Assembly: GCA_014706295.1 (NCBI GenBank)
Contig: JACSVZ010000007.1
Span: 49,118,975-49,182,974 of the forward strand
Source: Lycocorax pyrrhopterus obiensis
Taxonomy: Eukaryota; Chordata; Aves; Passeriformes; Paradisaeidae
Direction of reading: 5' to 3'
DNA length: 64,000 nt
Both the position numbers and the translations under genes were made by a program. Below the pieces are notes generated by a model, which was given only the letters and a program-made list of their open reading frames with translations, was not told where the DNA came from and searched no databases. Of this stretch, positions 1 to 12,700 are shown piece after piece (positions within the stretch are counted from its first letter, which is position 1; every line of letters begins with the position of its first letter).

Positions 1-663
1 TACTGGAGCTTTATAAAAATTAAAGAGAGCTGAGTGCTTTTGAACCTTTCATATAGAGAAGCGTGGTCTTGAAAGAATTGTGCAATTAGACTCAGTGCTT
101 TTTTGACCATTAATAAGGGCCAGTTTTCATGCAGTAATGAACACTGTCACCCTTGAAACTGCTTGGAAGGGCTGTCCCAGTTCTGAAACACCACGAGGAA
201 ACTTTTTAATGCAGAATTTTAAACTGTGAATCTTCAGGATTAAATGCTAGGTTAACAGCCTCTTGAATGAAAACCGATGACATGTTGGACTTAAGGCTTT
301 TGAAAGATACTAACCTGTCACTTAAACTAGCTTTACATCAGTGGTCTCTCTCTTATTTCCATGTTGGTGGTTCCAATAATCACTTGAGTGGGATCAATAT
401 CAAACTCTCTGTGCATTTATTAATCGTTAGCTCTAAAGACCATAGGCAGAAGTCTCCTTTAAAAAGTGATTTTAAGAAATAGATCCCTGTGCCCCTATAA
501 AAATTCTTATGACACACACACTGAATCCTTTTAAAACTACTGGGAATGCCAGATGGTGAATGGATGACTGAAATGATATGAAAAGGGCATCCAGGGAGAA
601 GGAAGATGAAAAGCCTTGTTGATTTTAAATGCTGAGAGTTTTAAGCACAATTTTCACATGCAG
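1..663 (+). other. UNC79: UNC79 intron, 3' part
   Basis: The end of the intron before window exon 1. No repeat or exon is recognised. The small open frame at 267-482 has no family resemblance. Confidence 0.7.
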
Positions 664-771
664 ATCCTGCTGCCAAAGGACTTTCAACACTGGAAATGCC
701 AAGAGAATCATCATCTGCACCAACTCTTGAAGCAGGTGTCCCAGAGACAAGTAGTCACTCTTCTATATCAA
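664..771 (+). CDS. UNC79: UNC79 window exon 1 (residues 1-37)
   Basis: The acceptor CAG is at 661-663 and the donor gtaagt starts at 772. The first two bases complete an Asp codon begun in the upstream exon, and the last base starts Thr37, so the exon is symmetric (phase 1 in, phase 1 out; 108 nt). It encodes DPAAKGLSTLEMPRESSS and then a Ser/Thr/Pro-rich stretch ending SSHSSIS. Low complexity and many Ser residues suggest a disordered linker between helical blocks. That is inferred from composition. Confidence 0.9.
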
Positions 772-3700
772 GTAAGTTTATCTCTGGTTTGAGGATTAAA
801 TCAAAGTTACTGTATTTGTGCACCAGATGCATATCATATATGGTAAATTCCTTCCTCTGAGTTCCCTTGATTCTTGGAAGTACAGCTGTTTTTGGATATC
901 ATTAAAACAGTTAAATCTCTGATGGTCAGCAGCATTTTAACAGTTAGTAGCTAAAGGTTTTCTCTTGTGACATGGCAAGTTTGACAAATGTGGTTTTCTT
1001 GAATAGGTAGCAGCTAAAAGCAGTAATTCAGTAAAGCTGAATGTTTATTTTCCCCTGTGAGAAAGCATTGTCAACTGTCAGTGCACAGAAGCAGAAGATG
1101 AGAGTCCACAGGGCTGTTACTATGGCCTTTTGGTACATTTTTTGCTGTACCTTAGGAAAAAAAATCTCTTGCAATTTTTGTAAAATGCCTTGAATGCCAC
1201 TTTTTCAGCTGCTCGCTGAAATGTGGTAGCTCTTTATCTGGGACTCCCATAACCATTTCAATTGAAAGTGAACTATGTTGTTTAAAGTAGACATGACACA
1301 TGGCTTAACAGAGCACATGAAGATAAGATGTTAAGGTGGAGGTACCTTAGAACACTTAACAAAATTCAGAATGATGTGTCCATCTAGGTAACACATCTGA
1401 AAGCCAGTGGGGCAGAACTCTGGCTAGCAAAAAAAGGAGAGGAAATGACTTCCTTTGATACCAATGAACTGCTAGATCAGCTCAACTGTCTTGCTGAACT
1501 TCAATATCAGATTGGTGTAGGAATGTAAAATTTCAGTTTCTGAAATTTGTCATCTGCTGATTTGATTGGAAGGGGTGTCTGGCTTATTAAAGGAAGAATG
1601 TTATTTTAGACATGCTAGTTGAGTACCTCCTCAGTTTTCCCACGAGCGTCTCAGGTCATGTGCATCTCATACAGTACATTTGTTGGCCACCTAATGATAC
1701 AGATGTCACTTACTAAAGCAGCTGAAGAGGTGCCAGTTAAGACCTGTCTCTCTGGGGTTTGATTGAGTGCTAGCAGTCCCTGTAAATTCCAACATATGAA
1801 ACTGGGAGTAGTACCTATATGATATTGAGCCTACATTCCTATGTAAATATTTCTTTACTCTTTCTGTGTGCCTCAGTTTCCAACTGCAAAAAGGCATATG
1901 AATGCTTCCATTGTGTCTCTTGTACATTTAGACTGAAATGGTTTTAATCTTCTACTATGTATCTTTACAGTGTTTTGCATAATAAACCCTGATCAGGACT
2001 GTAAGCAAAAGGCACTTCTGTAAAAGAAATAGGTAACATTACTTGTGCAGCCAGTGCCTGGCCACACAAAGCATACATCATTGACTGCAACAGGAAGATT
2101 TTGCCTTTGGACTTCTGAGTAGAGAATTCCACAGGAACGGGAGGACTGATCAGATCAGTAGATAACAAATGAAAGAGTTGCCAGCCATTGTATGAAGGTT
2201 ACTGATCTTCTAATGTGCTTGTTAGGTTACTTGTAGAAAATGTGATAGAGGAAAACTTCCCTCCTGTCATGGTCTAACCCCAGCCAGCATCCAAGCCCCG
2301 GGCAGCTGCTTGCTCACTCCCCCACCAGCAGGATAGGGGAGAGAACGGGAAGGGTAAAACCTGGAAAACTCATGGTTTGAGATAAAGACAATTTGATAGG
2401 GAAAGCAAAAGCCATGCATGCAAACAGAACAAAACAAGGAATTAATTTACTGCTTCCCATGGGCAGGCAGGTGTTCAGCCATCTCCAGGAGAGCAGAGCC
2501 CCATCACAGGTAATGGTTACTTGGGAAGATGAAATCCATCACTCCAAATGCGTCCCCCCTTCCTCCTTCTTCCCCCACCTTTATATACTGAGCATGATGT
2601 CACATGGTCTGGAATATCCCTTTGGTCAGTTTGGGTCACCTGTCCTGGCTGTGTCTCCTCCCAGCCTCCCATGCACCCCCAGTTGCCTGACCAGTGTGGC
2701 AGCATGGAAAGCAGAAAGGGCCTTGGCTCTGTGTAAGCCCTGCTCAGCAATAACAAAAACATCTCTTTATTATCAACCCTGTGTTCAGCACAAATCCAAA
2801 ACACAGCCCCATAACAGTCACGGTGAAGAAAATTAACTCTACCCCAGCTGAAACCAGTACACCTCCCTTTGCCACTAGTCAGTCACAGACATGGAAAGTC
2901 ACATGCTGGTCCACAGCAATCAGCCTGGATCCAACACTGTTCAAAGACTGGAAACTGATATTTTTTGGGTTTTAGATTTTTTTTGTTGCTCTCTGGTGGC
3001 TTGGATTTTGTTTTGGCTTTTTTTTTTCCTTATCAATATTTGAAATTATTGCTGTCATTGAGAAATCAGATAAATAATCCTGGAAATCCAAACCTGCTCA
3101 ACAGTAGCCTGATTATGTGAAATATTCATGAAACTTTTTTAATTACAATTGCAAAAAGCTGCTAAGAAAATTCAAAGAGATCATTTTCTCTATTTTGACA
3201 GTCATCTGCACTCCCAGCAGTCCTGTCAGTTCTAACATTAATTGCTGTTCTTTTATCAGGAAATTCTATGCTTGATAAAGTGATAAAGCATCTATTTAAA
3301 ATCATTGCCCTGGAAACGATGGAAACTCTATTTTTCTCTTAATTTGCTGTGAAAGGCAGCAGAAATATAATTTTTAAAAGTGAAACATAGAATGGTCTCT
3401 TGGTCTGGTTCAATTCTACAATTCAGTTATACCAGGACTGCTTTGCAGAAATGCTGTACTTGGGCCAAAAATTGAGTTTAAATGCACTTCAAAAGGATAT
3501 AACTGAAAAGGATGTAATGAAGAAAAATACTTCATCTAAAAAAATAATTTCAGTGCAGATTTTCACTGAAATATTAATTTTGTTTATTATTACTCAAGGC
3601 CTGTATTTGTTTTGTTTTGTTTTTGTGGGAGTGCTCTGCTTTGAATTTTAAACTCTCTGATAGAAAATGAGTAGAGCAAGTTTAGGAGAAGGCACTCGAC

Positions 3701-6700
3701 CCTTCAGAGCTTTCTGAAAGTCACAGTTTATCCCTTATCTGTACTTCTTTATCACAGTTAATAATGTGAAGTGCTGTGTTTAATTTCACAGCTTAGCTGG
3801 TTACTGTTTGGAATTTTAGAATGGAACTACCTGAAAGCTAGTGGTCTTTTTTATGATGTTGAATGTAGTAGCAGATGAAAATGATCATTCACAGAAGATT
3901 TTACTTTGTTGCCCTATCTCTAACGGCCTGTTGAGGAAAACACTTAAACCTATGCTTAAGGTAACATTTTAAAAGCTTTCCTGGGTACTTGTGTCAGCAG
4001 TTTCACAGGCCTTGTTCAAGCAGGGCCTTAAAACCCTGTCTTCATACAGTGAACAGTGATTTTAGTTTCAGTGGTGGAAGTATATTGCTCAGGCTCAGTT
4101 GTCCAAGCAAATGTATTATGCTTGTTCAATTTGAATTTTTTTTATGAATGGAGAAAAAAAGTAAGAAAGGAGTTGAGTATGATCTCTTTCTTCCTCAATT
4201 TAAGCAGAGAAAATACGTAGAATCATTTAGGTTGGAAATGAGCTTTAAGATCCTTGAGTCCAACCTAACACTGCTGAGTCCATCACTAAGTCATGTTCCT
4301 AAGCACCACATTGATATGAACCAAAAGTCTTAAGTTTTAAGTCTCCCTTATGGTTTTACTTTGAGCATTATCCAGTGACACGTATCTCATAAATCAATCT
4401 TTTTAAAGAAGTAAATAGTTGGATGAATAAAAATTGAATGCTTGTTATAGAGAGCTTGATAGCTCTCTATAAGAAAAACAGGAGTGAAGTTATAGAAGGG
4501 TCTCCTCTTCAAAGGCTGCTGGCTTCACACTTCAGCAGAATGTGCAGGTGTTGTGCCTGAGTGGTGGGTATGTCAGGGACAAGGTCAGGTTGTGCCACCC
4601 ATGAAGGATGCTGGTGGTACATAGTCAGTAGATTTGTTTTCCTGGGGTCAGCATGGGCACAGCAGTTCTCCATACTTCTCTGGGAGGAGACTGTGTTTCC
4701 TTCCTTGGTACAATGTGTGTGTGTGAGACTCAAGTGTACGTTTGTTGCCTCTCAGCATGGGAGTTTTGGGATAGTATCTAAACACTCACAAATCTCTTGA
4801 TGAGTTTTCATAATATTTGGAGGCAAAAAGGCACTGACAGTTGACACAGTGAATCCAAGTAATTTCTGACTGATGGCACTGGGGCCAGAATTGTACCCTG
4901 GGTAGTTGTATGAAGGGTGCATATTGACTTGAGCAAGATCCTTAGAGCAAGCCATCATTGTCTTTCAGTATTTATATCATGCTGGCTTGTAAGATCAGGA
5001 AATGAGAGTAGTTTTAAATGTCTGAGCTCCTGAAATCCTTTTGCATTTCTGACTTGCAGCTCAGTTCAGACAAATGAAAAGAGGCTCTTTGGGAGCTCTG
5101 ACAATGAACCAGCTAATGAAGAGGCAGCTGGAACACCAGTCTAGTGCTCCCCACAATATCAGCACTTGGGATACTGGTGAGCTGCATTTATTGTTCTTTA
5201 TTTCTATTTCCTAAACCAATTACTGTGTAACAAACCACTTTTAAAAAAAGAGAGTATTTCTATTCTACCATTGCAGATAAGTCATCAAGTCTAAAGTGCA
5301 TTTTTGTAGCGAGTACAAGATTATTACCTAGTAAGATTTGGAGTAGTTGCATATTTGGGAGGTAGACTCTCTGGTACAGTGTTGTCCCTATAACTGTGCA
5401 TATTACTCAGATTATTTCCTGGTCTCATTGAAAGAAATAGAAGTATCACTGCTGAATTCATTAGGTATAGGATTTCATCCCTGGTGCATGGAATCATTTA
5501 TTTGTGTGTGTGTTTACTATGGTGTTGGTATACCACAGAGTTGTGCCTTATACCAGCCAGTTTTGTTTCTCTTAAAAGAAGTTTCTACCAACTCATGCTG
5601 AACACCTGAAGTTTCTGTTCACTCACTGCTTTTTCTCCTTTTAAGATGAATGCAAAGCAATGAAAACTGATTTAAGCATGTAATTCACTCATTACTCATT
5701 TTATTTTTTTTTCTTCTGTAATACACTTTCTGTTATACCAAATTCATAGCAGATGTCCCTAAACAATAAATTCATTCTAGTTTATCAAAAATGCTAGCTA
5801 TTTTAGTGCCCATTTTGATGTTAGTGACATTACAAAATTGTGCTTCTCAGAAATTTATCAGCAGATCTAGATGCATCCAGAGAAAGGAATGCTTAAAATG
5901 TTATATGGAATGTAGCATGCTGAATGAATGTCTTACCGCCAGCCCTGGACAGCTGAGTTGAAATTTTTGCTTAATTTAGTCTTCAGCATCAAGTTCCATT
6001 GAACTAAATTGTGTAGCTGAAGAGTGGCACTAGATATGGTGCATAGTTCAGGATTATCCTTTCTATTCCAGTCTGCTGAATAGCATCCTCAGCATGAGAC
6101 CCTTAAATCATAAAGGTCAGAATTTGCCAGTGGTAACAATGGGGGTTTTGTCCTATCAGCAGGTAAGTTTATTTATTGAAGAGACTTAGCTGGATCACCT
6201 AGTCTCTCAGGCAGGGTTTTAGAGATTTAAAAGTTACTCCCTTTGTTCTGCAAGAAGTACTTAGCATGTATTCAAAATGAACAGGTCAATACCCAAAACT
6301 GTTTAGGAACTCTAGTCTAGTAATCCTGTTCCAAATCTAGTAGCTTTCTTCACGACATCTATGAGTTTTCCCTCCAATATTAATTTCATCTAAAGGCCTT
6401 CAAGCATGGAGAGGTGAAATGAATTGTTCTTTTCTGGAAAGCTTTGCATCTCTTAGTCTCTTCTTCAAACACTAGCATCAAAGTAAAATTTTTATTTGGA
6501 CAGTGGTGTTTTTTTTTCCCAGGACAAATGTTCTGTGTGACCTTTTGTCATTTCATTGTCACACTGCAATTTTAAGACTCAGTATACTCATGTATACCAG
6601 CTAGGAAGCAGTCTCATCCCACATAAGTGTATGGTGTGTTTTGTCCACACATCCTTTATTTATTTTTTTTTTTATTACCTGGGTAGGTGTCATGTGTCTC

Positions 6701-9700
6701 TTCCATTCTTATTTCAAACCACTCTTTTCCTAAGCTTGCTGTCTGTAAAATAAAATAATTTTGTGCCTGGCTTCTGTCAGTACAAACTATATCTGACTTC
6801 TAGTGTCTTGGTATTTCTAAACACTTGTTTCTTTATCTTTTTGTGGCTCATATATTCCATATCTTGTTGAATCTTTATGGCTAGCACTTCTTTTCCTGTT
6901 TAATGACTCTAGTCTAAAATGCCTTCTTTATTATTAGGTTATCTGTGTCCTTTCTCCTGTATGAACTTCTTTAATCCTTCCCCCCCTTCCTTTCTATGCT
7001 TAAAAAATTAACTCTTTTCTTTGTTTTTGCTTTTCTATAGCAGTTGTATTTGTCTTTTTCTTGTTTTAACTGTTTGAGACTTGTGGTGCTGGTGACTGGT
7101 GACAGATGCTGGATTTGTGGTTCTGGAGACTGAAGTTCTTTCTTTGTTCACAGAGCAGGTACAGCATGGAAAGAGGCTGTGCAATGTCCCTGTTTGCCTA
7201 AACCCAGATTTGGAGGGACCACCACTGAGAATCAGAGGTCAGTTCAGTGTCTGTTTGACCTGGTCCTCTGCCAAGACTGCCAGGAAGATTTCATGGTTAA
7301 TACGAGATGGTGCTGAACTTTGTGTTTTATTCAGCTATTAAAGCCCTCAGCTGTCCTGCAGAAAGGAGGCAGCGAGTGGCTGAATCTCATTTCTGTATGA
7401 GCTTTCCTCCCTCAGAGCTGAAATACATCTAGACTTCCTTACAGCCCTGCAATGGGGCAGTGACCACCTTTGCCTAAACTGTGTTTTTTCCTAGTGTCCA
7501 CTGCACAAGAGAGGACATTTTTGAGTAGTTAAGTCTCGTTCCAACATTGTAACTTGCATTATGACTGCTTTTAGCATTTGTGTTCTGCAATGGGACTTAC
7601 ATCTAGAGAATATGACAGTGAAACTTCCGAAGTCATGGCAGAGGGATCTTTATGCATCTGAGAGGGGAAGAAAAACCTGGCTACAAAATCTATACCTATC
7701 CCCTGCATTCTGGATGTTGTTCTACATTAGTAGAGTATCCTAGCTTTCCTGAAGTGTCTGCTCATATCCAATAAAACCTTAGGGAGCAAATACAACGTCC
7801 TGAACTATGGATATAAGTGTAATGTTTCCTTCCATACTTAGTAAAATGGTTGTTTAAAACCTTCCTTATTCTTGTTTCACTCCACTTATTTTGAGTTCAG
7901 AAATTGTGGGAGCTTCTTAGCTTATTTTGTCTGAGAGCCGATGTTAAATTTGCTTTTCCTGCAGTAACCAGGATTGTGTCATAATAAATTCCATCTAAAC
8001 CTTACATAGAGAAGCTTCCTTCTGTTTCTGTAGTTAAATATTATCAGAGCAGGCTAATGTTAACATTAAATCTGAATCTACAGATTGAAGCAACCAGAGA
8101 GAAAATTTGCAATGGTATTCTTAAACTATAATTTGGGAAAGCAGAACTTGGAGAGGTCAAAAGTTTGAATCTTCCGTAATACATAACATCTCCTACTAAA
8201 ATAAGCATCTATCAGAATTTAGGTGCACAAAAAGTGCCAAGGGCAAAGGGAGCCCCATATGTTGGCATGATCACAGTGCCTGTGCTCTCAGCTGCACAAC
8301 TCAGCTTTGAAGAAGAAAGATACTTCTGAGGAATTTCAGTGGAAAGCATTTCTAATGACCAGCCCTCTAATGTTCTGAATTCCTTATGAATTATTTCTTC
8401 TCTCTGTCCTTTCCTGATTTATCTCCTGTGTCTCTGTTGGGCATAGTATGAATAGACTGATGATCTGGTGTTGAGACATATGAACTTAATTCCTTCTTTG
8501 TATCACTGAGAACTATGGGAAGTTAATTCCTAAAACGTATGGAGGAATATTGCAAATCTTCCGATGTCCAGTCTCATAGCAACTGTAGAATCATCCTCTC
8601 TCCCTGGTAGATACAATTGCATCCAATTTCCTGGAAATTTTGGTTTATCTTTTTTCCCCAAGGATTTATCTATTTTTAATTGATAGTTCTAGGTAATTGG
8701 AATAATCTGGCAGAAGCAAGGAATGTGCTTATATGTCTCCTTATAGACACAATTTATTTCTTATTTCTAGGCACAGTAAAGCCATTATGGCTATTCTTTA
8801 GAAGTCTGCTCGTCAAGCATTTTGGATTTCTGTTTGATGATTCTTTTCTTTTTCAATTTTTTTTCCCTACTTGCCTTAAGGTGCTACAAAATCTAGTTTG
8901 CTGTCAGCACCCAGTATAGTCAGTATGTTTGTACCTGCACCAGAAGAATTTGCTGATGACCAGCCCATTCTGATGACTGACAAGTAAGTGGCTGTCTTTC
9001 TCTCCTTTCAAAGAACTAGTTGAACTTCAAATATGTCAAGTAAAGTATAGATATACTTTTTGCAAATACAGAGTCCATTCTATCATTTATCTCTCTGCCA
9101 AGTTTTTTAATTTATTTTTTTTTTTTACCCCAAGGTAAATATTTTCTGAACACTGCTAGCAAGATGTGTTTTCAATTCAGTAGGGCCTGGATGATTGTGC
9201 ACAGGTGAAATGATGACGCAGGCTGTTGTGTGTGCACAGAGGGCAGGAGAAGCACTTTTGGTTTATTTTAAATCGGGGGTTCCTTGTGATCCATCAGAAA
9301 CCTCTTTTGTCTTAGGGGGAAAAAAAAGAGGAGTTCTACTTAAAAATTCCTTTGGGTTTCTGTTGAAATTGGTAGCTGTTGATGTGTCGTCATGTAATCT
9401 ACATAACATTTTAATGCTGATACTCACTGATCCACAAAGCTTTTGCAAACCTGTATTGTTTGGTTAAAATGCCTGTAAAAGGAGTGTTAAACAGAAGTGT
9501 ACTCATTTAATAGAGAAGTATAGCAGTCAGCAGGGAGCCATGCCTTGATTTGTTCAAAGCTTAGGATGAGAAACCACAAGTTCCTGTGTGTGCTCAGTCC
9601 AGTAGACAGATATGCAAGGATGATCACTGGAGAAAGACAGGGCCATTGTGCAGGCTGTGACTGCTAGTGGACCTTATTGTGTTACAAAGTGAAGCATCCC

Positions 9701-12700
9701 AGAAGTTAGTCTGGTCTGTGACACTTCCCTTGGCCATTTCACCAAAGCTCAAGCACTGCCTATTAACGTACAGACCAGCTGAGCTTGACTTCCATGACTT
9801 TGTTGGCATTTTTTCTTTATGTTCAGTAAAAAAGGCAAGAAAATTGCCTGTTCAATTCCATTAAGTTAAAATCTCACAGTCTGCTGGAGTCGTTAGCAAC
9901 TGATTGATCAAATTAAGCAAGCCTTCCTACTAGGCTGAGATAAGCCAATTTCCCACATTGGTTTGCCTTTTTCATAGGTTGTGAAAGCCTGTCTCATCTC
10001 TCCCGAATCTGACATCCCCTTTATAATTAGACATTTTGGAGCCCTTTCAGACCTTCATCAGTTGTCTTTGAGCATTTCAGGAAGGATAAGTGACTCAGCA
10101 GCAAATTTGCCCTGGGAAAGGAGACTTTTCTGAAATCTAAGGTTCTGTGCCCCTGAGAGGTCTTTTCATTTATTTCTTAATAGCTGTAACTGCTGTGGGA
10201 ACCAATCAGATCATTGTTTTCTAATTGTATAATTTGTTATTCATAATTCATGACTGACAGGAAGGGCAATGTGAAATTGTTCCATCTCTTTAAGATCATC
10301 TGTGAGTGTCATTGTTTGTGTCTATGGTGCTGAACAGAAGAGTGCCGGGACTCAGCCCAAGCCGCACAAATTGGCTCGTGCTCACACTGCTGAGGGGCAG
10401 TCTCCCCTGCTGCAGACTTCTCTTGGATAGTGCAGACTGAAGCAGTCCAATACAGTGAGGGAGCTGGAACACAATTACCAATGAAGGACTCAAAACAAGT
10501 CCTGCCCTGTGGCCCTCTTTCATTTGTCACTAAAGAAACAGCCAGTGTAGCTAGTGAGAAGTTTTATTAATGTTTGAAAGCTATGGACTGTTACTAATTA
10601 TAGGAAGATCACAATTACATTGTCTTTCTAGGTAAATGTGGAATAGAATGTACTAAGTAATAATACTTTTAAAAGACATAATTATACACAGATCTATGCA
10701 TGGTAATGCTTTGTTTTATATCTTAACATCAGGTTTAAAAACTGTTCCTTGCAGGTGCCATGACTGTGGGGCTGTTCTTGAAGAATATGATGAAGAAACA
10801 CTAGGCCTGGCCATAGTTGTGCTCTCAACCTTCATTCACCTCAGTCCAGACTTGGCTGCTCCTCTGCTGTTGGACATCATGCAGTCTGTAGGAAGGTAAA
10901 TTCAGGACTTTCCTCTCTCCAATGAAATTGAAAAAAATTTGTGCCTGGAATTTGGTTTATAAAAACTTTAGTATACAAAGGTGTGTATTTTAGAACTCTT
11001 AAGTGAATAACATCTGGTTCTGTCTTGCATCTTTGTTACTCATCATTTTATAAATTTCTTATGTAACTTCTTCCACTGTCAGTTCAATTTTTGGCAGCTC
11101 CTTTGATGTTCTCCCCTTTTACTCTCCAAAGGGAAATTCCAGCTCAGGAATCTCCTCAGCTTGTCCCACTGTAAGCAGTGATGTAAAGAAAAGATTCAGA
11201 TTTTCTACAGTACCCTTTTTTATTTACTACCCAGTTTATTATCTGAACAGCAATTGGTGCATCAATTGGTGTGCTTCTTCATCTTTTTTTATGTGAAGAA
11301 AAATTTACTGTTAGTGTTTATTCCTCCTGCTAGTTGCTCCTTGAACTGGTGGTTTTTGGCCTGCCTTCATGTGGTTTTTGCATCCTATTTGTCAGAATTT
11401 ATGCTCTTTTCTACTTTCATATGAGACAGGACCTCACCTTTTTGAAGGAAGCCTTCTTTTGTCTAATAACCTCCCTCACTTTATTTTCTTCTGCTCTCTT
11501 GAAGTCTCTTTTTTTCTTAACAGCCGGAGTACTTTGGCCCTGCATTTCCAGTGTAATGCTCTTAAACAGCTTCTGTGCTTCTTACAAAAATTGAATTCTC
11601 TTGGCTCCCCCTTGTTGCTGCTTTGACAGAATTTTTCACTTTTATGTGGTTTCTGCTTTAGAAGTTGTGCACAAATGTGGTCAGCTGTTCTGAACTTTGC
11701 TCCTGGAGGACTCTTGACTCCTAGGTATGATCATCCATGGGCATACCTGACGCTCTTCAGGCTTTTCAACCATATTTTGTATGCTAGGTAAAAATTTGCA
11801 TCACCTTATGGGGGCTTCCAAACCAGCTGCTGCATGAAATTGTCTCTGAGAAAGTCTTGAACATTTGCTGCCCATTATTTTTCTCTTGTTACTTTTACCC
11901 AGTGTGCATGGGATAATTAAAGTGTATCGTTACTACTGAATTACATGTGGTTGCTGTCTTGGCCACTTCCCCAACTTCTTGCCTCAGAGGTGGGATGGAT
12001 GTGATGGGGTGTTCCAAAATAAGTTTCTGAGCAGCACTAGACATGCAGAAACGATGCACAGCTCTCCTCCTCCATATTCTTTTTGGTGACTGTAGTTACT
12101 GTGGCTTCTGCAGGGGCATGGCTCTCCACAGCCCTGCTTCTCCACTGCCTCCCAATTCCATTTAAACACAACAGCTCTTCAAGTCCTCCATTTCCATTAA
12201 TTGCGAGGCTGCAGTTCCCTGCTGGCACTGCTGATTAACTCTGATGGAGGCAGAGCTTCTGATCCAGACGGCTGCTGGCCGTTCTGTGTGACCCTTGTAA
12301 GTACAGCAGTACTACAGCCACAGAGAGTAAATCATTTGGAAAATGAATTATCAAAGGATGAGTGGGCTACCTTTTTCTGTGTTCTGAGGGGGAAATGCTG
12401 CATCTTTAGAGTGAGACAGCTGATTGTTTTAGATCAAGAGATGACAGTGCAACATGGGGTATTCCTGGTAAATGTCCTGTCTTGTTCCTGCTGGTTGCAA
12501 TTTCTGGCAAATTCTAGGTCCAGTTCTGGGCTCCCCACAAAGGAATTACTTTGAAAATATGCAAAATAAGTAGTATATATAAGCAGAGAGGCATTCAGGT
12601 GCCTCATATATATACCTTGCTCTGTCTTTCATCATGCAGTGCCATATCACTACCTCCAAATACCCATCTAACAGTGGAAGTGAAAATCAATGAGACTTCT

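Larger units (their letters stand above)
772..5059 (+). other. UNC79: UNC79 intron (window exons 1-2)
   Basis: A 4.3-kb intron holding the ERVL-like solo LTR (2265-2861), a CR1 3' fragment near 4215-4330 and a perfect inverted repeat at 4445-4472. The rest is unremarkable AT-rich sequence. Confidence 0.85.

Noticed and set aside
2393..2836. 147-codon + strand open frame
   Set aside because: It lies wholly inside the solo LTR and runs antisense to it. It has no similarity to a protein family.
12515..12545. Phrase ggtccagttctgggctcccc, like an internal CR1 segment
   Set aside because: Only about 22 bases resemble CR1; the flanks do not. Too short to annotate.
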